A DNA stretch of 40,089 bases from Nitrospirota bacterium (lineage in GTDB: Bacteria; Nitrospirota; Nitrospiria; SBBL01; JAADHI01). Location of the stretch: contig JAJDBW010000036.1 in assembly GCA_029261155.1 (NCBI GenBank), positions 1 through 40,089 of the forward strand, written 5' to 3'. The notes below the pieces were generated by a model. It ran no database searches. It had not been told where the DNA came from and saw nothing but the letters and a program-made list of their open reading frames with translations. Below are positions 30,326 to 39,955 of this stretch, in pieces (the first letter of the stretch is position 1; every line of letters begins with the position of its first letter). The position numbers were made by a program, and so were the translations under genes.

Positions 30326-30969
30326 TTTAAAAACCCCACAATGGTCTCTCCCCCAACGACCCCGTCTCCTATTGCGATCCGAACATCGGTTTCCGGGGGG
30401 AGAAAAAGATCGACCCGCGATCCGAAGCGAATAAGTCCAAAACGTTCGCCCCGCTCAACATGGCCTTCCTTTTTTAGCCAACAGACGATTCGCCGAGCAA
30501 TCAAGCCGGCGATTTGAATACAGACAATCCGTTTACCGCTCGCTGTTTCCATCACGAGCGCGTTTTGTTCGTTATCTAAAGATGCCTTTGGAACATTCGC
30601 CGGAAAAAAGCGGCCCGGGTTATAGATGATGTCGATAATTTTACCGGCAACGGGCGCCCGGTTTACATGCACATTAAAAACGTTCAAAAAGATGCTGATC
30701 TTAATTGCAGGTTTGTTGAGAAAGCGGTTTTCTTCCACACGCGAGATATCCACGACCTTCCCGTCCGCCGGAGAAACCAAGAGGCCTTCCCCTTGAGGCA
30801 CTTTCCGCTTCGGGTCTCGGAAAAACCAAAGACAAAATGCGGTAAGCAATGCCGGAAAGATCGCTGCAGATGGCCCAAAAATCGAGAAACAAAGCAAGGT
30901 AATGAGAATGCCGATTCCGATAAACGGATAGCCTTCTTTTGCAATGGGCGATTGGTTTTCTGCTACCAT
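30322..30969 (-). CDS. psd: Phosphatidylserine decarboxylase (short, PSD-B type)
   Basis: A 215-residue pro-enzyme converting phosphatidylserine to phosphatidylethanolamine. It has an N-terminal membrane segment pair (about 15-50), FRDPKRKVP and SPADGKVV typical of the family, and FLNVFNVHVNRAPVAG. The self-cleavage site lies in RFGSRVDLFLP: the serine of the Gly-Ser pair becomes the pyruvoyl group. Length and FGS site fit the short archaeal/deltaproteobacterial form. I prefer the ATG at 30969; a GTG at 30984 would add five residues. It overlaps pssA by four bases. Confidence 0.94.
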   Translation of the reverse strand: MVAENQSPIAKEGYPFIGIGILITLLCFSIFGPSAAIFPALLTAFCLWFFRDPKRKVPQGEGLLVSPADGKVVDISRVEENRFLNKPAIKISIFLNVFNVHVNRAPVAGKIIDIIYNPGRFFPANVPKASLDNEQNALVMETASGKRIVCIQIAGLIARRIVCWLKKEGHVERGERFGLIRFGSRVDLFLPPETDVRIAIGDGVVGGETIVGFLK

Positions 30970-31154
30970 GATACCGAATCTCACTTAATTTAAAGCTGCG
31001 ACAGAATAGAAACATACTCCTCTCTCTCCTACAATAAGAAAGGAAGGCAAGGTCTTCCATCTATTACATTATGGTTAATGAGTGCCTTCGAAATCAATCA
31101 GGGTCGCATGGGGATAAATGAAGGCCTAGGTGCTTGTATGATGAAGGTCCCGCG
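30970..31154 (-). other. Gap between ilvC and psd (185 bp)
   Basis: This gap inside the biosynthetic cluster separates the amino-acid genes from the phospholipid genes. Read on the minus strand it has a small stem GGAAG-ACCTTG-CCTTCC and a purine-rich GGAGAGAGAGGAG. I see no clear promoter or terminator. It may hold a separate start for psd-pssA. Confidence 0.3.
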
Positions 31155-32180
<1,026 letters not shown>

Positions 32181-32211
32181 CTAACATGACTTCGCATTAT
32201 AATGAGTGCGG

Positions 32212-32745
32212 CTAGCCCGAAACGGCGCGGCGTTCGGAAGTCTCTCGCGAGACAGCGCTCTTCACTTCTTCCCGCGGAATCGCAATGCGACCCGTTCGGA
32301 TTAAATTTTTAATCCCCAGCGGCTGAAGCAGGTTGATAATGGCTTCGACTTTCTTGACATCGCCGGTGATTTCGATCGTATAGGTATTTGGAGAGGAGTC
32401 GATAATGCGCGCGCGAAAAATATCGGCGATGCGTAAGGCCTCCGCCCGATCCTCTTTCAAGGTGTTAATCTTTATTAACGCGGTTTCCCGTTCGACATAT
32501 TCTTTTTCGGTTAAATCGATCACCTTGATCACATCGACCAGTTTATTGAGTTGCTTGGTGATCTGCTCTACGATCTGGTCATCCCCGATCGTGACGATCG
32601 TCATGACCGAAACGTCCGGATCGAGCGTTGGGCCAACCGATAGGCTTTCAATATTAAAACCTCTTCCGGAGAAGAGGCCTGAAATACGAGACAAAACGCC
32701 GAATTTATTTTCGACAAGAACCGAAATAATATGCTGCATGGGCAT
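32212..32745 (-). CDS. ilvN: Acetolactate synthase small (regulatory) subunit
   Basis: A 177-residue regulatory subunit of acetohydroxyacid synthase. An ACT domain fills about residues 1-80 (HIISVLVENKFGVLSRISGLFSGRG), which binds valine for feedback inhibition and activates the catalytic subunit. The C-terminal half matches the ALS_ss_C domain. Length lies near the common 160-175 form. It sits 53 bp after ilvB and would be made with it. Confidence 0.96.
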   Translation of the reverse strand: MPMQHIISVLVENKFGVLSRISGLFSGRGFNIESLSVGPTLDPDVSVMTIVTIGDDQIVEQITKQLNKLVDVIKVIDLTEKEYVERETALIKINTLKEDRAEALRIADIFRARIIDSSPNTYTIEITGDVKKVEAIINLLQPLGIKNLIRTGRIAIPREEVKSAVSRETSERRAVSG

Positions 32746-32798
32746 CCATTCTATGACAGGTTAGATTTCTATGCGTGGACTTTAATTCGAAAAACCGA

Positions 32799-34553
32799 TC
32801 AAGCCGTTAAAACGCCTGTGGTTTTTTTACCACCCGACTTTGCGGCCTGCTTATTGGAATCGGCATCCGAAAAAACCATTTCGTGGATGGCGGCACCTGC
32901 CGGAACCATGGGGTAACAATTTTCCTCTTCATCCACATGAACGTCGACCAAGACAGGTTTTTTAAGACTGAGGGCCTCTTTGAGCACCGGCTCGACTTCG
33001 CTAACCTCCAAGGCGCGGAGCCCCACGGCCCCAAAGGCTTCGGCCAGCTTTACAAAATCGGGCGGGCCACCGATAAAACTCGAGGAATAGCGGCCTTTAT
33101 AAAAAAGCTGCTGCCATTGGCGGACCATGCCCAAATATTTATTGTTGATTACCACGGTAATCACAGGAAGCCCATATTGTACGGCGGTTGCCATCTCTTG
33201 GATATTCATGACGATCCCGCCGTCGCCCGCAATGCAAACCACCTGACGATCCGGAAAAGCCGCCTGAGCGCCGATCGCAGCGGGAAAACCAAATCCCATT
33301 GTGCCGAGTCCGCCGGAGCTTAAAAAGGTTCGCGGTTTGTCGAACTTATAATACTGTGCAGCCCACATTTGATGCTGGCCGACATCGGTGGAAATAATGG
33401 CATCGCCCTGAGTCAGCTCATAAATCTTATCGATCACGTACTGAGGCTTAATAATTTTATCGCCTTGGTCATAAGAAAGTGGATGTTCTTTCTTCCAATC
33501 CTCAATCTGCTTCATCCAGGGTTGGCGTTTTCCGGCAACGCCGTTTCCGGAAGCCTTCACTTGTTGGATTAAATCGCTGAGGATGGTTTTCGCATCGCCG
33601 ACAATTGGCACATCCGCCTTGATCACTTTATGAACAGAAGTGGGATCGATATCGAGTTGAATAATTTTTGCCGAGGGGGCAAAATCGGCTGCCCGCCCTG
33701 TCACCCGATCGTCAAAACGGGAACCGATCGCGATGATCAAGTCCGAATTGTGAATGGCCATATTTGCCCAGTAGGTCCCATGCATTCCCAGCATCCCTAA
33801 AAAAAGTGGATGGGTTCCGGGAAAACCGCCGAGCCCCATAAGGGTGTTGGTGACGGGGATTTGAGCCGCCTCCGCCAGTTCGCGCACCTCTTTCGACGCG
33901 CCGGAGGCCAAGACGCCACCGCCGGCATAAATGACCGGTTTTTTTGCTCGAGCAATTTCCTGCGCGGCTTGCTTAATCTGCCATTTATTGCCCTTCAGGC
34001 TGGGCGAGTAACTTCGAATATACACGTTCTCCGGATAGTTAAATTCCGTCTTCGCCAAAACAACATCTTTTGGAAGATCGACCAGCACCGGGCCAGGGCG
34101 GCCCGAACCCGCGATATAAAAGGCCTCCTTCATCGCTTGAGCGAGATCTCTTACGTCTTTGACCAGGATATTGTACTTGGTGCAGGGACGCGTAATGCCC
34201 ACCACGTCGGCTTCCTGAAAGGCGTCGTTTCCCATCGCATAAGTGGGCACCTGGCCGGTTAGGATCACCATCGGGGTCGAATCCATGGCGGCATCGGCAA
34301 TCGCGGTAACCGTATTGGTGGCTCCTGGTCCAGAGGTCACCAAGACCACACCGACCTTGCCGGTCGCGCGCGCATAGCCTTCCGCCATGTGCGTCCCGCC
34401 TTGCTCATGACGGCAGAGGATCACTTCTATCGCCTTCTCGTCGTATAAGACATCGAAGATGGGAAGATTAACACCCCCCGGATAGGCAAACAACACATCT
34501 ACGTTCTCTTTTTTGAGACACTTAATAACGATTTCCGACCCTGTCAGCTTCAT
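32799..34553 (-). CDS. ilvB: Acetolactate synthase catalytic subunit
   Basis: A 584-residue thiamine diphosphate enzyme that condenses two pyruvates, or pyruvate with 2-ketobutyrate, at the start of branched-chain amino-acid synthesis. Seen: FAYPGGVNLPIFD with the catalytic glutamate in RHEQGGTHMAEGYARATGK, GQVPTYAMGNDAFQE, and the ThDP/Mg2+-binding GDGGIVMNIQEMATAVQYGLPV...NN motif. The ATG at 34553 has AGAGGG a few bases upstream and gives the usual N-terminus; an upstream TTG would add 12 residues. The C-terminus has a short Lys/Ser-rich extension. About 90 bp upstream on the minus strand a TTGACT -35 box with a weak -10 may drive the cluster. Confidence 0.97.
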   Translation of the reverse strand: MKLTGSEIVIKCLKKENVDVLFAYPGGVNLPIFDVLYDEKAIEVILCRHEQGGTHMAEGYARATGKVGVVLVTSGPGATNTVTAIADAAMDSTPMVILTGQVPTYAMGNDAFQEADVVGITRPCTKYNILVKDVRDLAQAMKEAFYIAGSGRPGPVLVDLPKDVVLAKTEFNYPENVYIRSYSPSLKGNKWQIKQAAQEIARAKKPVIYAGGGVLASGASKEVRELAEAAQIPVTNTLMGLGGFPGTHPLFLGMLGMHGTYWANMAIHNSDLIIAIGSRFDDRVTGRAADFAPSAKIIQLDIDPTSVHKVIKADVPIVGDAKTILSDLIQQVKASGNGVAGKRQPWMKQIEDWKKEHPLSYDQGDKIIKPQYVIDKIYELTQGDAIISTDVGQHQMWAAQYYKFDKPRTFLSSGGLGTMGFGFPAAIGAQAAFPDRQVVCIAGDGGIVMNIQEMATAVQYGLPVITVVINNKYLGMVRQWQQLFYKGRYSSSFIGGPPDFVKLAEAFGAVGLRALEVSEVEPVLKEALSLKKPVLVDVHVDEEENCYPMVPAGAAIHEMVFSDADSNKQAAKSGGKKTTGVLTA

Positions 34554-34767
34554 TGGTCCCTCTATTCGATAGTTTTCAAAAATGCCCAAGGCACAAACCC
34601 GATGAAATGCGCCTTATATAGTACGGAATTTACTACTTTTAGCATAGCAATACTACGGAGTCAACTGAGGAAAAAGGAGAGACCGGACAACGATCCCGAT
34701 TCTTAGCGATTGCGCCAGCCCTAATGTCTGCCAGAAAAAGAATCTTCAATACAAAAAAAATGCGATA

Positions 34768-36027
34768 TTAGAAAAAATACGCAATTGACGCATTCAGGAT
34801 GTGGGCGCTCGATTTGAATTCACCGTCGATCCCCTTTCCGCTATTGGAGATCGATCGTCTTTCTTTCTTCGCGTAGAGATAGCCGGCAGCAATACGGACT
34901 TTGTCGTTTGGGCGATGCGAAAAACCTGCTGAAAAGATGTGGGCATCCGCATCGGGGATATCGAAGTTGAGGGTTTCCTCCGGCACCGGGCTTTTGTCGA
35001 TGGCAAACCCGAACATCAACAAAATCGCTGGCCTGTATTGATATGAAAGACCGAAGCGGTAAGTATCCGAATCCGACCAGTTTTTTTCGATGGGATCGTC
35101 GAAGGCCCCAATCAAGACGGGATGAGTCAAGGTCGAATCGTACTCGAAATCCAAGGATTTGTAGCGGCCCCAATAGGTCCGTTCGTAAACAAACTCGAAG
35201 ACTGCCTTATGGTAAGTCATCGCGGTCGCGAGCTGCGCGGTCGCGGGTAATACGACCTCGACGCTCGCCGGACCGTTATATGTGCCACTCGATGATCCCG
35301 AGGTAGAAAGCGTCGCATGGCCTTCCAAGTCTGGTGTCACTTCTGAACGATAGGTCGCAGCCATCACGACGTTTTTTATCGGTCGGAAGGAGAGCGCGAG
35401 GTAATATCCCGGAGAAAAGGCATCGCCTTTCAAGTCGCGAGTCAAACGGCTTGAAGGCGATGGAGCACCGTCGCTTTTTACCCTTCCCTCGCTGTAGATC
35501 CCTCGTATGCCGCCGCCGATCGAAAAGGTTTCATGCACGAGAAAACCTGCCGAAACATCAAGCTCTATGGTCTTGAGTGTGAATTCTTCGGCAATTAATT
35601 TTTGAAACGGCGCATCCCAGCGTTTGGAGAGGCCGAAGGGGAAAACCAAGGAGGTGCCGAAGCGATAGGCCTTGTGCTGGGCAAAAACAAAGTGAATATT
35701 GGGAAGGAGAACCGACTCCGACCGCGATGCCGCATTGGCTTGAAGACCTCCGACAGTCCCAGAGAATTGAAGTGGAGGGAGCCGAATAAAACTGAGACTC
35801 AGCTCGCTTTGGGTGCCATCGTCTCCATAAACCATGTTGGCGGGGTTGTAATAAGCCGCCGCCGCCCCCTGGGCATGGGCCACGTAGGCCGCCGATAAGG
35901 CGAGGGCCGAAGCAGATTGTTCCGGAATCTTATATCCAGCGGCGAAAGCCTTTTCCCCGCCCGACCCGGACACGACGACAAAGATAATGCCGACACGGAA
36001 AAAGAAAGAAACTAAGCCTAAGCGCAT
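34768..36027 (-). CDS. FadL/TodX-family outer-membrane transport protein
   Basis: A 419-residue outer-membrane beta-barrel with a signal peptide (about residues 1-30, ending KAFA). The mature N-terminus, AGYKIPEQSASALALSAAYVAHAQGAAAAYYNPANM, is the hallmark of the OmpP1/FadL/TodX family: the N-terminal plug and the NPA box. The last residue is Phe, as in most barrel proteins. Family members let long-chain fatty acids or hydrocarbons pass the outer membrane; the substrate here is unknown. GGAGGAGG precedes the ATG at good spacing. It is monocistronic, in the same direction as the ilv cluster but not clearly joined to it. Confidence 0.9.
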   Translation of the reverse strand: MRLGLVSFFFRVGIIFVVVSGSGGEKAFAAGYKIPEQSASALALSAAYVAHAQGAAAAYYNPANMVYGDDGTQSELSLSFIRLPPLQFSGTVGGLQANAASRSESVLLPNIHFVFAQHKAYRFGTSLVFPFGLSKRWDAPFQKLIAEEFTLKTIELDVSAGFLVHETFSIGGGIRGIYSEGRVKSDGAPSPSSRLTRDLKGDAFSPGYYLALSFRPIKNVVMAATYRSEVTPDLEGHATLSTSGSSSGTYNGPASVEVVLPATAQLATAMTYHKAVFEFVYERTYWGRYKSLDFEYDSTLTHPVLIGAFDDPIEKNWSDSDTYRFGLSYQYRPAILLMFGFAIDKSPVPEETLNFDIPDADAHIFSAGFSHRPNDKVRIAAGYLYAKKERRSISNSGKGIDGEFKSSAHILNASIAYFF

Positions 36028-36066
36028 GTCCTCCTCCGCTTTGCCTGTTTGAACAAGGACGGCCCC

Positions 36067-36876
36067 CTACTTCGGTTTTCGAAGCGGGCGAGGCCTGGGC
36101 TTCGCCCCAGAGGATCTCACCGGGGCTTTCCTCGGCTTCATCTCGGCGGGGCTCGAAACACGCGACTTGAGCTTGGCGACTTCAAATTCGGTGAGATATC
36201 GGTGTTGCCCCGTGGCAAGCTTGTTGATTTTTAAAAAGGCATAGGCCACCCGTTTTAACTTCACGACCGGATGTCCCAGCAGCTCCATCATATAGCGGAT
36301 TTCTCTTTTCTTTCCCTCATGGAGAACGAGTTCGAGCCAGTCGTTTTGTTCAGTCTGGCGGATAACGCGGGCACGGCAAGGCGCTGTTTTTCCTTTCGGA
36401 AGGGGAATTCCGCCCCGATTCACTCTTTTTAAATCCCGCGCGGGTAGATGGCCTCTGACCTTAGCCCAATAGGTCTTTTCAACCTGGAGCCTCGGATGCA
36501 TTAAGGCGTTGGCCAGATCACCATCGTTGGTCAGTAAGAGCAGGCCTTCCGTATCGTAGTCAAGTCGTCCCACCGGACACACCCGTGCTTTGACATCGGG
36601 AATTAAATCCATCACCGTCTGCCTCCCCTCCGGATCGCTTAAAGAGGTAATGCAGCCCTTTGGTTTGTTCAACAGAAGATAGACCTTGCCTTGCTCCGGC
36701 AAAAGTCGCTTTCCCTTCACTTTAATAAAATCTTTGTCAGGATCCGCCTTGGTTCCGAGTACACTCACCACAAGGCCATTGACTTGGACCTCACCCTCCA
36801 GAATCAATTGTTCCGCATGGCGACGCGAGGCAATACCCGCCTTCGCGAGGATCTTTTGTAAGCGTTCCTGGCTCAA
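36067..36876 (-). CDS. rluB: 23S rRNA pseudouridine synthase (RluB/RsuA family)
   Basis: A 269-residue enzyme that isomerises a uridine in rRNA. It has an N-terminal S4 domain (about residues 2-60: RLQKILAKAGIASRRHAEQLI), then the synthase core with LLNKPKGCITSLSD, the catalytic aspartate in VGRLDYDTEGLLLLTNDG and HEGKKREIRYMMELLGHPV. The C-terminal 35 residues are a Lys/Pro/Arg-rich tail, as in RluB. The start is TTG, overlapping the stop of the upstream universal stress protein gene (TTGA). No Shine-Dalgarno is evident, so it may depend on translational coupling. Confidence 0.92.
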   Translation of the reverse strand: MSQERLQKILAKAGIASRRHAEQLILEGEVQVNGLVVSVLGTKADPDKDFIKVKGKRLLPEQGKVYLLLNKPKGCITSLSDPEGRQTVMDLIPDVKARVCPVGRLDYDTEGLLLLTNDGDLANALMHPRLQVEKTYWAKVRGHLPARDLKRVNRGGIPLPKGKTAPCRARVIRQTEQNDWLELVLHEGKKREIRYMMELLGHPVVKLKRVAYAFLKINKLATGQHRYLTEFEVAKLKSRVSSPAEMKPRKAPVRSSGAKPRPRPLRKPK

Positions 36877-37307
36877 GAGCGTACCGTAAGCACGGGGCAG
36901 GACGCGGCCCGGACGATCTTTTCGGCCACGCTGCCGATTAAGAGATGTTCCACGCCACTCCGCCCATGCGTGCCCACCACAATTAAATCGACCGCTTCCG
37001 CTTCCGCCTTATCAATCAACTCCCGATAAGGACTCCCGTCGGCCAGGTGGCTTTTTACCGAGATGCCTTGCTCAACTAATTCTTTTTTTAGATTGTCCAG
37101 CAAGGCTTTGGCGGTGACGGTCAAGGCTTTATCGTGCCCAACGACCGTCATGCTGTCAGTCACGCTATACCCGAAGGATTCGATGACATGAACCAAAATA
37201 ATACTGGCCTCGAATTGCTTTGCCAGCCCCACGGCATAGGCGACGGCTTTTTCGGAATGAGACGAGAAATCCGTCCCGACTAATATCTTCTTAATTGATA
37301 ATTTCAT
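36873..37307 (-). CDS. Universal stress protein, UspA family
   Basis: A 144-residue cytoplasmic protein of the single-domain, ATP-binding Usp type. It starts KKILVGTDFSSHSEKAV and ends with VVGTHGRSGVEHLLIGSVAEKIV, which fits the G-2x-G-9x-G(S/T) nucleotide motif. Such proteins are induced in stress and stasis; the exact role is unknown. The ATG at 37307 is chosen because AAAGG lies just upstream and the fold starts there; the longer open frame upstream adds 35 residues of unlikely sequence. It overlaps the pseudouridine synthase gene. Confidence 0.93.
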   Translation of the reverse strand: MKLSIKKILVGTDFSSHSEKAVAYAVGLAKQFEASIILVHVIESFGYSVTDSMTVVGHDKALTVTAKALLDNLKKELVEQGISVKSHLADGSPYRELIDKAEAEAVDLIVVGTHGRSGVEHLLIGSVAEKIVRAASCPVLTVRS

Positions 37308-37391
37308 TTTTTGCCTTTCACGATCGAGAATCACTCCCTTTGATGACGCTACTCTACTTGAGTCTCCGATGTTAATCAACGCTTTCCCGCA

Positions 37392-37420
37392 TTGCGAGGC
37401 CCTGGCGAACATGCTATTCT
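37392..37420 (+). promoter_or_regulatory. Promoter of the MMPL exporter gene
   Basis: -35 TTGCGA (37392-37397) and -10 TATTCT (37415-37420), spacer exactly 17 bp. The -10 box ends only 7 bp before the GTG start codon, so the transcript may have no leader. Confidence 0.5.
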
Positions 37421-37427
37421 ATGACCA

Positions 37428-39890
37428 GTGAAACAGGCCTATTTTAAATGGATCGTCAAACATGCCTATGGGGTCATGGCGCTGATTTCAGCCCTGACCC
37501 TTTTTTGTCTCTTCCAAATTACCTCAATCGAAACCGAAATTGATCCGAAACAGATTCTCCCTCAAGAACATCCTTATATTGAAACCAACACCAAAATTGA
37601 GCGCCTTTTTGGGGGTGGACGCATCATCGTCATGGGAGTCGTCTCGAAAAACGGAAACATCTTTACGCCAACCCTTTTATCTAAAATTGACCGGATCACC
37701 CAGGAAATAAAAACCCTTCCAGGGATTTATAGCGACAACGTCCTCAGTATCGCTTCCCGCCGGATCAAGCACCTCCATTTCACCGATCAGGGCTTCAATG
37801 TTGAGCGATTGATGTCCGGCCTGCCCTCAACGCAGGCCGAGGCTGAGACCCTAAGAAAAAGGGTCTTCTCAAATCCGCTCCTTATCGGGGCATTGGTTTC
37901 TCCAGACGCCAGCGCAGCGGCCGTCATTATCGATGTACAGGATAAGGAAGCCGTTGTACAAAGCGGAGAGATCAGCGGGGAACCCATCGGAAAAGCCGTC
38001 AGCGACCTTGAAATTTATGAGGCTTTAGAAGCCATCGCGATGCGGGAGGGCGATGCGGAAACCTCTATTCACCTCGGTGGCCTCCCGGTTTCACTGGCCT
38101 TCCTCGAAAAAGACACGGCCCTCATGAATCGTTGGGTCTTCCCCATCGCTTTCCTCCTGATTATGTTTATCCATTACCGTGCCTTCAAAACGCTTCAAGG
38201 GATGTTGATCCCGGCCCTCACGGCCCTATTAAGTGTCGTCTGGGCCATGGGAGTGGTCGGCATCACCGGCATGAAGCTCGATTTGTGGACCAAGGGTCTC
38301 ACCCCCATCCTCATTGTCGCAATGGCTGCGGGTCACTCCGTCCAGATCCTGCGCCGATTTTACGAAGAGCTGGACTACGCCGTGGGCATGGACGTCCCCG
38401 AACCGGCACAAAAGATTGCCGTCGTCGCGGCAACCTCTAAGATGGCCCCCGTCGTGCTCACTGCCGGATTTGTCGCCGCCGCCAGTTTTGCCTCTCTGGT
38501 GACCTTCGATCTGCCGACCTTTCAATCTTTTGGTTTGATGACGGCCTTCGGCGTCCTTAGCGCCTTAATATTAGAGATGACCTTAATTCCCGCCCTCCGT
38601 TCCCTGATTCCCCCGCCGACGGGTGAGGAGTTGTCTATCGTCCTCAAAGGAGACGCCTCCGATGTCTTTCTTAAAACCATTGGCGATTGGTGCTTTGGAC
38701 CGAAGCAACGCTGGGTCGTCTTCGGCGGACTGGTCTTAATCCTCGTCCCTTTTATCTTCACAGGCCGCATTCAATTTGCGAACAGCCTGCGCGACTTATT
38801 TTTCGAACGGACGGCCTTAAGCCGAGATGATAAGGTCTTGAACGAAAAGTTCGGCGGCACATCGACCTTAAACATACTGATTACAACCGAGGAAGAAGGC
38901 GGATTAAAAGACCCCGCAGTCATGCGGGCAGTTGAGTCTCTCCAAGGACTTTTAAGGGGCAACCCCTTGGTAGGGCGAACCGAATCCTATGTCGATTACA
39001 TCAAACGGATGCGGCGTTCTTTTTATGGCGACAATCCCGAGGAAGAACGGATCCCCGAGACTCGGCAAGAGGCCGCGCAGTTTCTGTTTCTCTATTCCGT
39101 TTCCGGCAACCCCGACGATTTTAAGCGGATGGTTGATATCGGCTTCCAAAATGGCGTGGTCACCACTTTTTTGAAATCGGACGCGACAGAATTGGCCGAG
39201 GCTTTGATTGGCCAGATTGACCAATTACAAAAAGAAACCTTTCCGCCCAATATAACCCTCAGTATCGCCGGAAGCGTCCCTGTCACCCTGGCACTCAACG
39301 ATGTCATTATCCGAGGCAAACTTTTGAACATCGCCCAGATGATGGGTATTTGTTTTCTTCTCGTTTCTATCATTTTTCGCTCGCTACTCGCCGGGTGCTT
39401 TGTGCTCATCCCGCTTATCCTGTCCGTGGTCTGGAATTTCGGTTTCTTGGGCATTAGTGGATTGCCCCTCGGCATTTCCACCGCCGCGGCCTCCGCCATG
39501 GCCGTGGGCATGGGCGCCGACTACGCAATCTATATCTTATATCGTTTTAGGGATGAGCTTTCTCTCAACCGGCATCTCGACCGCGTCATGCACACCACCT
39601 TGGATACGGCGGGCCGAGCTATCCTGATTATTGCAATGGCCTTTGCGGCAGGAACCTTTCTGGTGGCCTTTCCAGGCTACTACCTTCACATTGAAGGCAT
39701 TCTCATGCCCATCGCGATGCTGAGCAGCGCACTTTCAGCCATTATCCTCCTTCCCGCCATGGTTATGGTTTTTCGTCCCCGCTTTATCTTCCGCGTTATC
39801 CCAAACGAATGGATCGAACTCTATACCCGAGGAGAATCCCAGAAATTTAATGTCGAAGGCGACGTCCTCCGCAGACCTCGAAACGATTAA
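37428..39890 (+). CDS. MMPL/RND-superfamily exporter (HAE3-like)
   Basis: An 820-residue inner-membrane protein with the RND plan: TM1 at about 15-32, a periplasmic domain to about residue 235, five TM segments (about 237-395), TM7 near 430, a second periplasmic domain, and five more TM segments to about 790. The motif GMGADYAIYILYRFRDEL in the second half matches the TM4-equivalent GxxxDY/F signature of MMPL and HAE3 transporters. These move lipids or hydrophobic compounds using the proton gradient. The start is GTG with no ribosome-binding site. No membrane-fusion protein or outer-membrane partner is adjacent. It is divergent from the Usp gene. Confidence 0.9.
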   Translation: MKQAYFKWIVKHAYGVMALISALTLFCLFQITSIETEIDPKQILPQEHPYIETNTKIERLFGGGRIIVMGVVSKNGNIFTPTLLSKIDRITQEIKTLPGIYSDNVLSIASRRIKHLHFTDQGFNVERLMSGLPSTQAEAETLRKRVFSNPLLIGALVSPDASAAAVIIDVQDKEAVVQSGEISGEPIGKAVSDLEIYEALEAIAMREGDAETSIHLGGLPVSLAFLEKDTALMNRWVFPIAFLLIMFIHYRAFKTLQGMLIPALTALLSVVWAMGVVGITGMKLDLWTKGLTPILIVAMAAGHSVQILRRFYEELDYAVGMDVPEPAQKIAVVAATSKMAPVVLTAGFVAAASFASLVTFDLPTFQSFGLMTAFGVLSALILEMTLIPALRSLIPPPTGEELSIVLKGDASDVFLKTIGDWCFGPKQRWVVFGGLVLILVPFIFTGRIQFANSLRDLFFERTALSRDDKVLNEKFGGTSTLNILITTEEEGGLKDPAVMRAVESLQGLLRGNPLVGRTESYVDYIKRMRRSFYGDNPEEERIPETRQEAAQFLFLYSVSGNPDDFKRMVDIGFQNGVVTTFLKSDATELAEALIGQIDQLQKETFPPNITLSIAGSVPVTLALNDVIIRGKLLNIAQMMGICFLLVSIIFRSLLAGCFVLIPLILSVVWNFGFLGISGLPLGISTAAASAMAVGMGADYAIYILYRFRDELSLNRHLDRVMHTTLDTAGRAILIIAMAFAAGTFLVAFPGYYLHIEGILMPIAMLSSALSAIILLPAMVMVFRPRFIFRVIPNEWIELYTRGESQKFNVEGDVLRRPRND

Positions 39891-39955
39891 GTTCCAATCT
39901 CATTGAATCTTACTTGTCTTAAATACCCAAAAAATCACTTTAAACATCAGCGGAT

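Noticed and set aside
34590-34767. A T-box or attenuator leader ahead of ilvB
   Set aside because: The leader has neither a run of Leu/Val/Ile codons in a short peptide nor a T-box-like consensus; only a TTGACT box with weak -10 is visible.
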